Shown: one piece after another, positions 55,891-64,000 of the stretch
How the letters are laid out: every line of letters begins with the position of its first letter
Position numbering within the stretch: position 1 is the stretch's first letter
Assembly (NCBI GenBank): GCA_948146395.1
Contig: OX411543.1
Span: 65,731,474 to 65,795,473 of the forward strand
From: Fragum whitleyi
Lineage: Eukaryota; Mollusca; Bivalvia; Cardiida; Cardiidae
Direction of reading: 5' to 3'
DNA: 64,000 nucleotides
The notes under the pieces: generated by a model
The model's database searches: none
What the model was told of the DNA's origin: nothing
The model's input: only the letters and a program-made list of their open reading frames with translations
Translations under genes and position numbers: made by a program

Positions 55891-57555
55891 AGCTCACCTG
55901 AGCACGAAGTGCTCAAGGTGAGCTTTTGGGGTTACTTGATGTCCGTTGTCCGTTGTGCGTCGTCAACATTTACCTTGTGGACACTCTAGAGGCCATATTT
56001 TTAGCCCAATCAACCTGAAAATTGGTCAGAATGATTATCTGAATGAAATCTCGGACAAGTTAAAAATTGGGTCAAATGGGGTCAAAAACTAGGTCACGGG
56101 TCAAATCTTAGAAAAACCTTGTGGACACTCTAGAAGCCATATTTTTAGCCCAATCAACCTGAAAATTGGTCAGAATGATTATCTTGATGAAATCTCAGAC
56201 AAGTTTGAAATTGGGTCAAGTGGGGTCAAAAACTAGGTCACAGGGTCAAATCTTAGTTATACCTTGTGGACACTCTAGAGGCCATATTTTTAGCCCAATC
56301 AACCTGAATATTGGTCAGAATGATTATCTTGATGAAATCTCGGACAATATTGAAATTAGGTCAACTTGGGTCAAAAACAAGGTCACGGGGTCAAATCTTA
56401 GATAAACCTTGTGGACACTCTAGAGGCCATATTTTTAGCCCAATCAACCTAAAAATTGGTCGGAATGATTATCTGGATGAAATCTTGGACAGGTCTTAAA
56501 TTGGGTCAAGTGGGGTCAAAAAATAGGTCACGGGGTCAAATCTTAGAAAAACCTTGTGGACACTCTAGAAGCCATATTTTAAGCCCAATCAACCTGAAAA
56601 TTGGTCAGAATGATTATCTGGATGAAATCTCAGACAAGTTTGAATTTGGGTCAAGTGGGGTCAAAAACTTGGTCAGGGGGTATAATCTTAGTTAAACCTT
56701 GTGGACACTCTAGAGACCATATTTTTAGCCCAATCAACCTGAAAATTGGTCAGAATGGTTATCTTGATAAAATCTCGGACAAGTTTGAAATTGGGTCAAG
56801 TGGGGTCAAACACTAGGTCACGGGGTCAAATATTAGATAAACCTTGTTGACACTCTAGAGGCCATATTTTTAGCCCAATTAACCTAAAAATTGGTCAGAA
56901 TAATTATCTGGATGAAATCTCGGACAAGTTCGAAATTGGTTCTAGTGGGGTCAAAAACTAGGTCAGGGGGTCAAATCTTAGAAAAACCTTGTGGACACTC
57001 TAGAGGCCATATTTCTAGCCCAATCAACCTGAAAATAGTCAGAATGATTATCTTGATGAAATCTCTGACAATTTCAATATTGGGTCAAGTGAGGTCAAAA
57101 ACTAGATGATGGGGTCAAATCTTAGAAAAACCTTGTGGACACTTTAGAGGCCATATTTTTAGCCCAATCAACCTGAAAATTGGTCAGAATGATTATCTTA
57201 ATGAAATCTTGGACAAGTTTGAAATTGGGCCAAGTGGGGTCAAAACTAGGTCACAGGGTCAAATCTTAGAAAAACCTTGTGGACACTCTAGTGGCCATAT
57301 TTTTAGCCCAATCAACCTGATAATTGGTCAGAATGGTTATCTTGATGAATTCTCGGACAAGTTTGCAATCTGGTCAAGTGGGGACAAAAACTAGGTCAGG
57401 GGGTCAAATCTTAGAAAAACCGTGTGGACACTCTAGAGGCCATATTTTTAGCCCAATCAACCTGAAAATTGGTCAGAATGATTATCTTGATGAAATCCTG
57501 TTTAAGTTTGAAATTGGGTCAAGTGTGGTAAAAAAACTTATAATGGCCCTCTTGT
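55891..57555 (+). mobile_element. Pearl-like element with eleven 145-bp core units
   Basis: The head AGCTCACCTGAGCACGAAGT pairs with GTGCTCAAGGTGAGC as a 14-bp stem. A weak GTCCGTTG tract follows. Core starts lie at 55972, 56116, 56261, 56406, 56551, 56696, 56841, 56986, 57130, 57274 and 57419, a 144-145 bp period. The 3' end is ATGGCCCTCTTGT. The head starts directly after the CTCTTGTT of the previous element. Because 145 is not divisible by 3, the frame shifts each unit, so the repeated open frames here are not a gene. Confidence 0.85.
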
Positions 57556-57967
57556 TTTAATAAATAATGAGCAAATTGTTAAAAAAACAGAAACCAAGTG
57601 ACCCTACTAAATGCGTGCAACTGTAAACAATTGAATTGCAGGTATACAACTACGAAACTATCGCACATTACAAGAAAATAAAAGTTTAATGCAGGAATAA
57701 CATGAAGAAGTTTGATATATCTTTGTCAAGCAGAACTCTGAGAATAATCAGTCACCAAAATAGATTAACCCTGAACTTCCAGCCAGTCTCCTTCAGAAAC
57801 AGAAAGTAGACCCAAAAGTCATCATGATCATTCCAAGTTCGACCAAATTGACACTTAGCCTATGGCAGGTAGTCACAAGGTTATATAATGCCCTGAACGC
57901 CTACCAGCCTGCTAGTTACCATACTCATTGTAATGTAGCCGACTGTTTGAACTATGTTTCCATTTTT
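57556..57967. other. No gene recognised
   Basis: Single-copy-looking sequence between two pearl-like elements. No supported feature. Confidence 0.4.
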
Positions 57968-58292
57968 AGCTCCACTAGCCGAAAGAATCATTGAAGGAAA
58001 ATTTTGATTGGCCCATAAATATGGGTGTGGCAGGGCGGTCTTATTTGAGCCCGAAATCTTTGAACGACATCTCCTTCTGAACCTTATGTTTTAATAAAAT
58101 GGGTAAAGGGATGCAGGTTCATTGTTTTTGAGTATTTTGGTGCAATGTGAACCAGAACCATTTTATCATTATAAAATAGGTCTTAAGTGATTTTGGAATG
58201 TCAATGTATTCATTTAAAGTAAAGCTTTATTTAAAGAAAGTCTAAAGATGTTAAAGCCAGTGGAGGGATACAGGCCCTCTTGGGCGTCTTGT
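57968..58292 (+). mobile_element. Chimeric pearl-like element
   Basis: The head AGCTCCACTAGCCGAAAG is of the type seen at 34690 (minus strand). The core ATTGGCCCATAAATATGGG and CGAAATCTTTGAACGACATC are of the type at 35846-36459. The 3' end is GGCCCTCTTGGGCGTCTTGT. A head of one family on the core of another suggests module exchange, or a deletion between two elements. Confidence 0.55.
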
Positions 58293-58294
58293 TA

Positions 58295-59130
58295 GCAAAT
58301 TAGGAAATTAACAAAATTTTGATCATTACTGAATTGTTTATTATAAAAGAAAGAAGGCCTATTCATTGCCACATTTGTCTCAAATATTGAAATTATATGA
58401 GAAATGTTCTTTGGATTTTGATGATGAATAATACTAAAGTCATGTTTAAATGGATGACTATGTAAAGTCTTATTAAGTGTATGACTATTTGAAGCCTTAT
58501 CTTGATAGAATTGCAAAGAACTACCCTACCATTAATTTCCCCTAAAACTGACTTTTGATGCATTCCCCTTATTACCGGCCCCGGACTTCTTCCCCTTTCC
58601 AAAATAAAGCCCTGCTGGTAGCCTTGTAATTTATGTAAACATTTGAAAGGTGGCATTTTGATGAAATGTTCCTAAATCTAATAGTAGATTGATACAGCTG
58701 ATAGGTTAGTATCACCTTGCCTATAGGTCAATATCACCTCAATAATTGTGCATGTAACTATAAGCCAGGCTTTAATACGATTTAACGTCAATTTCCGATC
58801 AATTGATATTTCATTAACCTTTCTATAAAATTTGATTCAATTCCATAGGTCATATTAGCATGAAATTCACTTAAATATCTTCTAGTTGACCCTATAAAAA
58901 ATTCAGATTGCCTCCTCAGTTATCATGCATCTGAAAGAAAACTCTTTTGTAACAAAAATGAAGCAAATTATCTTTTGGGGTCACCAACCTCTGCTTAAAT
59001 CCTCTTGTTCCATAAATTCATTTGGGTAAAATCTAGTTCAGACTTCTGAATTTTCCTATGCAAGGTTTAAACTGGCCTATGAATTGAAAGTTTGAAAAAA
59101 AAATTAGTTCTGTCTTGTAAATTTTGCAAT
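58295..59130. other. No gene recognised
   Basis: AT-rich. Overlapping minus-strand frames at 58292-58656 show no recognisable domain. Confidence 0.4.
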
Positions 59131-59134
59131 TTTT

Positions 59135-60425
59135 AGCTCACCTGAGCACGAAGTGCTCAAGGTGAGCTTTTGGGTTTACTTGATGTCTGTGGTCCTTTGT
59201 CCATCGTGCGTCGTCCGTCGTCAACATTTACCTTGTGGACACTCTAGAGGCCATATTTTTAGCCGGATCAATCTGAAAATTGGTCAGAAAGATTATCTTG
59301 ATAAAATCTCGGACAAGTTCGAATTTGGGTCAAGTTGGGTCAAAAACTAGGTCAAAGGGTCAAATTTTAGAAAAACCTTGTGGACGCTCTAGAGGCCATA
59401 CTTGAAGCCCAATCAACCTGAAAATTGGTCAGAATGATTATCTTGATGAAATCTCGGACAAGTATGAATTTGGGTCAAGTTGGGTCAAAAACTAGGTCAA
59501 GGGGTCAAATCTTAGAAAAACCTTGTGAACGCTCTAGAGGCCATATTTTTAGCCCAATCAACCTGAAAATTGGTCAGAATGATTATCTTGATGAAATCTC
59601 GGACAAGTTCGAATTTGGGTCAAGTTGGGTCAAAATCTAAGTCAAAGGGTCAAATTTTAGAAAAACCTTGTGGACGCTCTAAGGCCATATTTGTAGCCCA
59701 ATCAACCTGAAAATTGGTCAGAATGATAATCTTGATGAAATCTCAGACAAGTTTGAATTTGGGTCAAGTTGGGTAAAAAACTAGGTCACTGGGTCAAATC
59801 TTAGAAAAACCTTGTGGACACTCTAGAGGCCATATTTTTAACCCTAGCAACCTGAAAATTGGTCAGAATAATTATCTTGATAAAATTAAGGACAAGTTTG
59901 AATTTGGGTCAAGTGGGGTAAAAAACTAGGTCATGGGGTCGAATCTTAGAAAAACCTTGTGGACACTCTAAATGCCATATCTTTAGCCCAATCAACCTGA
60001 AAATTGGTCAGAATGATTATCTTGATGAAATCTTGGAAAGGTTTGAATTTGGGTCAAGTGGGGTCAAAAGCTAGGTCATGGGGGGTCAAATCTTAGAAAA
60101 ACCTTCTGGACATTCTAGAAGCCATATTTTAAGCCCAATCAACCTGAAATTTGGTCAGAATGATTATCTTGATGAACTTTTGGACAAATTTGAAATTGGG
60201 TCAAGAGGGGTCAAAAACTAGGTCACCAGGTCAAATCGTAGAAAAACCTTGTGGACACTCTAGTGGCAAGATTTTTTTGCCTTATTAACCTGAAATTGGT
60301 CAGAATAATTATCATGATGGAATGTCAGACAAGTTTGAATTCGGGTCAAGTGGGGTCAAAAACTAGGTCATTGGGTCGAATCTAAGAAAAACCTTGTGTA
60401 CATTCTTGAGGCCTTTGAGGAGGGT
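59135..60425 (+). mobile_element. Pearl-like element with 145-bp core, second copy, 3' end missing
   Basis: Same head hairpin as at 55891, with a GTCCATCGTGCGTCGTCC tract. Core starts are at 59230, 59375, 59520, 59665, 59809, 59954, 60101, 60246 and 60391. After the last partial unit the sequence departs at about 60410 into GGCCTTTGAGGAGGG. No CTCTTGT terminus is found. Units are of the same family as 55972-57419. Confidence 0.8.
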
Positions 60426-60720
60426 TTTGAAGCCTCTAAGATAGGTACATTTGTAACCCTTGGTTCAATAAGATGGTAAATTGTGTACTATAGCTTGTGT
60501 AAGAGAATTCTATTATTAATCCTGGCTAAATTTGAAAATTGATAATGATAATGATAATAAAAATGTGAAACAAAAGATAATGAAAAAAAAATTCAATTGG
60601 ATCAATGGATAAGAATATAGAATTATGGTTTTATATTTAGTGGGTTTATGAACAGAACATTTTGTGGAGGCACCTTTCGTGGCTGGGGATCCGTGACTCA
60701 CTGCAGATTGCGACACAATT
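60425..60720. other. No gene recognised
   Basis: AT-rich with GATAAT repeats near 60540. No supported feature. Confidence 0.4.
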
Positions 60721-60723
60721 GTC

Positions 60724-61095
60724 CTAAAAAGAGCACTGGCACCCTGCACTTTTGATATCTTTGTGTGGCAATTTCAGCCCATTCCTAAAATGTGATTCTT
60801 CAACATACATGGATAATTTATGCATTTTGGCATCTTTCTCTTCAGCAAGATTGACACCAAGAAAGACAACCATTTCATCATCATGTTGGATAACCCTGTT
60901 AACAATGTGTCTGGATTTACTGGGTCTGATTCCAAACAAAAAGTTATTCCTCTAAAAGTGAATAATGCTGACTGGAGAAAAGAAAGGAAGTTCCTGAAGG
61001 ACAGGAACCAGCTAGAGACAGGTAATGTCATTGGTCAACACCATTCGGAACACCACTCCGCCAATCTCGCAATCAGTAACCTCGGATGTACATAG
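60724..61095 (-). CDS. Coding-like segment of unresolved strand
   Basis: Both strands are open here, which is unusual for this window. On the minus strand, after an acceptor-like TTATTCACTTTTAG (about 60957), a frame reads FLFGIRPSKSRHIVNRVIQH and then DDEMVVFLGVNLAEEKDAKM to a stop at about 60724. On the plus strand, an acceptor-like TTTCTCTTCAG (to about 60846) precedes KIDTKKDNHFIIMLDNPVNN and on to VNNADWRKERKFLKDRN, ending in a donor-like CAG|GTAATG at 61020/61021. One strand probably carries an exon. No family was recognised on either. Confidence 0.35.
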
Positions 61096-61140
61096 ACGGA
61101 CTATTTTTAAAAAATACAGGAAAACCTTGGAAAAACTCGA

Positions 61141-61160
61141 TGACGTCAGTTAAAATGGCG
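61141..61160 (+). promoter_or_regulatory. CRE motif next to YY1-like ATGGCG
   Basis: TGACGTCA (61141-61148) is followed by TTAAAATGGCG. The same pair is at 48970-49008. It lies just upstream of a CpG-containing stretch and next to the coding-like segment at 60724-61095, so a bidirectional promoter is possible. Confidence 0.35.
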
Positions 61161-61229
61161 TTAGCCCTCGAAACTTTGAGTGAAAACATTCGACGTCGTC
61201 AACGCTACTCGTTTAAGTCACTGACGTGA
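61155..61229 (+). CDS. Small open frame after the CRE
   Basis: 24 codons, MALALETLSENIRRRQRYSF and four more, with a good start context (AAAATGG). The composition looks coding, and it could be a first exon cut short by intron reading, or a uORF. No clear donor was seen. Function is unknown. Confidence 0.25.
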   Translation: MALALETLSENIRRRQRYSFKSLT

Positions 61230-62910
61230 AACCATCGTATCCTTATATAAATATCTTTAGATTCTTAAATAACGGCCGCAAAAATCTTAATTTTTGAGAA
61301 TGATTCGTCACGTTTTTTTCAGCCGTTATTTACTGTAAAAGATAAAAATCTACGGTGCTAATTTTTCTTACACTGTTTCCGCCTAACAAAATGCACGATT
61401 TTGTTACATACCCATCCGCCTTACATACATCTGAGGTCTGTTGCAGTTAACGGAAATGGCAGAGTGATGTTCCGAATGTGGTCAACACAATAGGGTTTAT
61501 ACATGTTTATGAGGGCGTTAAGATTAATTTTTCAGAGATCTGAAAATGGAAGCACAAAGGCTTTGAGGCATTTTGAGTGTCTCTGCATATATTAATGCCT
61601 GAAAAAATGTGAATTGGTGCTATTACATAGTGTTTATTCTAGGATTTCAAAAATGTAGGGGAAGTCACAGTCACTTTTCTTTAGGCTGACATTGCTTGGT
61701 AAACTAATGGTAAACTAGTGACATCACTAAATTTAATGCGGGAATAAGGACACGTTTTCAATTATGCTCTACATGAATATTGCACATGATTATCCTTTAG
61801 AATTGATTAAATGTCCCAGGGCTAAGGATAGTTAAGTAAAACAAGGGAAGTACTGGCATGTGAATTTACTGATAAATCCAAGTTTTCTCTTTGTCATGCC
61901 TTATTTTTGTCTGTTAACATAATATTATTATGCCTGTTATGCCCCAAAACGTAAATTTTATGCAATAATTACTGTTTCCAATGGGATTCTACAAAAGTCA
62001 TGGATTTCCTATGTGGTATGCAGGAATCCCTCCAGATAATGAGAATTCCCTTTCTTCATTACACAGTTTTCATTTTAAAGGAATTGCAAGAGAAAAGTAA
62101 GGTAAATGATATATTGAAACAAAGAAAAAGACAAGTGGCGTCCTTATAAGTAGCCCTATCATGGCCCCTAGGTTTTTGGCTTGGCCATCTTGGGCCCTAA
62201 ACCTTTTGAGAGAATACCTATACCCTTAATGTTAGATATTGAAATTGGCAGTCTTGGCCCCTAGGTTTAAGTTGTAAGTCTTTTTCCCTGTTGAAATATT
62301 TTTCCAGGATAAGTTTATATTAATCTTATTTGTTTCCCTTCAATTGTAAGGGACAAAGTAGAGTTAGGGAACCTTGGCTTTGAAATAGTGGTTTTAGCTT
62401 GAATCAACTTCTAAATTGTATAAATATCAAATGGTTCTAAGGAATCCCTTGCTTGAGCTAATATTTTTGGATCCTTTGGATCCCATGGCAATGTTGAACC
62501 CTGAATATTAATTATGTTTATAATATGACCTTTGTTGCAGGAGTGAAAAAACACCATGAAATAATTTTGATATTACACCAGTTTTATTACACTAGTGGAA
62601 TAACTATATGCAAATGAGCTCAGAAAAAATAGCAAAGCTATTTTGTAAATGCAAAATTATGTCATCAGGGATAATTTTGGCTCAGAATTTCATGTGCAGA
62701 AATATCTCATTGAGCCAAATCTAATGAGAAATTTAGATTTTTTAGCAAGAAAGTACACAAAATTCTTTTATTGCTTTTTGCTTTCAGATTATTCTCTCAT
62801 TGAGACAGTTTCAATGTGACATCTAGCAGAAAAAATTAGAGAATCTCTCAACATCTTGCCCCAAAATGATCCCTCACACCTGTGTCATAATGTATATATT
62901 GTGACATCAG
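61230..62910. other. No gene recognised
   Basis: AT-rich. The segment 62560-62625 shares sequence, reversed, with 16430-16510. No supported gene. Confidence 0.4.
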
Positions 62911-62911
62911 T

Positions 62912-63141
62912 TTGAACCCTTTACCAAACAACAAAATTTCAAGGTGGTCCAATTTGATAGCTGCTGCAGACGACAAAATGAATTATATCAAAGGTAGAAA
63001 ATGTGTATTATTGAGCATAGAAAATATTGAGACAAAAGGAGAAAATGCTGATAATCAGCATTTTCTTATTTTGCCACAATGTTTTCCTAAGCCTTTTCTA
63101 ATAGAGACATCAAAACCCGGTCTTGTTTGTGAAAGGGTTAA
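62912..63141. mobile_element. TTAACCCTTT MITE, copy with degraded left TTAA
   Basis: The left end TTGAACCCTTTACCAAAC faces the right end GTTTGTGAAAGGGTTAA. A central hairpin is GAGAAAATGCTGAT / ATCAGCATTTTCTTA. It belongs to the family at 38627. The 81-codon frame over it is incidental. Confidence 0.65.
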
Positions 63142-63469
63142 TCAGTATTATTATTAAAGTTACACAGAAAAATAAGAATCATCAAATTCAAGAAATTTGA
63201 TGGCTTTTCGCAAAAATTTGGGTCATATTATATAAATAGAATATAATATGTGCTCTTAAAATACATATTTTCATCTTCTACTTCTTTCAGGTTGCATGTA
63301 GAAAAAATATGTTTTATAGTGGAGTGTAGTTATATTAATTGACCAATGTCTATTTTTCCAGTATTGACTACCAGTGACTGGTAAAAACTCCAATTGAAAA
63401 TGAAGCCTTGTAGATCCATCATTATTTAAACATAAAAAAGTATCTTCTTTTTTTTTTTTTACAAATGTG
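63142..63469. other. No gene recognised
   Basis: AT-rich interval with a T run at about 63450. Confidence 0.4.
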
Positions 63470-63575
63470 TAAAATGAACCCTTTTCTGTTTTACAAAATT
63501 TTGGACCTGTCCAAATTCAAAGGTTTTGCAGACGAAAATATAAAGTGGATTCAATTTGAGCAATTTCTTCTTTTT
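63470..63575. mobile_element. TTAACCCTTT MITE, left half, cut by the next element
   Basis: GAACCCTTTTCTGTTTTAC, TTGGACCTGTCCAAATTCAA and GGTTTTGCAGACGAAAAT match the copy at 38627. It stops in the middle of its hairpin at CAATTTCTTCTTTTT, where the next element begins. Confidence 0.65.
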
Positions 63576-64000
63576 ATACGCCCAAAGGGTCGTATTATGT
63601 TATGGCCACGGTCGTCTGTCTGTCCATCCGTCCATCCGTTAGCAATTTTTTGTGTGCGCAACTCTCAATGGGAATAAGCTGAAACTACACACAATTACTC
63701 CCTATGATGTCTAGTTGTGCATAAGACCTTTGAAATTCAAATAGCTCCAGTCATACCTGAGAAATCTTGAATTATCTGCCCTTTAATATAACCAAAATCA
63801 CTGTTTTTTGTGTGCGCAACTCCACCTAAACTCTCAATGGGAATAAGCTGAAACTACACACAATTACTCCCTATGATGTCTTGTTGTGCATAAGACCTTT
63901 GAAATTCAAATCGCTCTAGTCATTCTTGAGAATCTTGAATTATCTGCCTTTGTATATAGCCAAAATCACTGTTTTTTGTGTTGGCAACTCCTCCTAAACT
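63576..64000 (+). mobile_element. Pearl-like element, ATACGCCC head, runs off the window
   Basis: The head hairpin is ATACGCCC and GGGTCGTAT around AAA. A TCTG/TCCA tract (63611-63638) follows. Core units are anchored by TTTTTTGTGTGCGCAACTC at about 63648, 63803 and 63971, with units of about 155-168 bp. The element is incomplete at the window end. Confidence 0.75.

Noticed and set aside
56166..57560. Series of similar overlapping frames of about 60-80 codons, also at 59153-59640
   Set aside because: They are successive 145-bp units. The period is not a multiple of three, so the frame is broken every unit and no protein runs through.

Overview
The window looks like intergenic and intronic DNA of a eukaryote, most probably a bivalve mollusc. 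It is AT-rich, has no intact protein gene, and is dominated by short non-autonomous mobile elements. The main taxonomic hint is a set of elements with TCCG-type tetranucleotide tracts, internal tandem cores of about 145-173 bp and 3' ends reading CTCTTGT. That structure resembles the bivalve 'pearl' / Helitron-associated (HINE, DINE) class. tRNA-headed SINEs with a tail like molluscan ones support the same placement. The organism call is inference.

Layout. 0.8-3 kb: two TATA-box promoter-like segments, one MITE and splice-donor-like sites. 3.3-11.2 kb: one pearl-like element, then degenerate satellites (units about 95, 85, 250-300 and 75 bp). 11.6-13.1 kb: three acceptor-like sites followed by short open tails and a minisatellite. 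13.1-17.4 kb: TTAA-type MITEs, foldback elements and a 50-bp tandem array. 18.4-20.1 kb: a pearl-like element with nearly ten 156-bp units. 22.4-27.4 kb: foldbacks, another 156-bp-core element, two SINEs and three TTTGC-palindrome clusters. 28.6-30.2 kb: a PIF/Harbinger-like TIR element holding a decayed coding segment and a nested pearl-like copy. 31.2-36.7 kb: a several-deep nest of pearl-like elements. 37.2-37.6 kb: a probable 3' exon on the minus strand with a frameshift. 42.9-48.2 kb: two large TIR elements inserted one at the edge of the other, with 8-bp target duplications that allow the order to be read. 50.2-53.6 kb: four more TIR elements, one nested. 54.4-60.4 kb: concatenated and nested pearl-like elements with 156-bp and 145-bp arrays. 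60.7-61.2 kb: a coding-like, CpG-containing segment with a CRE motif. 62.9-64 kb: TTAA MITEs and the start of another pearl-like element that runs off the window.

Two themes stand out. First, at least six sequence-unrelated families share one plan: 5' hairpin, TCCG tract, tandem core, 3' hairpin, CTCTTGT. This suggests one mobilising machinery acting on different cargo. Second, several TIR elements (at 28.6, 42.9, 44.9, 50.2, 51.3 and 52.8 kb, and perhaps the TTTGC clusters) each carry many copies of their own private short motif in both arms. This looks like clustered transposase-binding sites. No transposase or Rep/helicase gene was recognised here, so all would have to move in trans.
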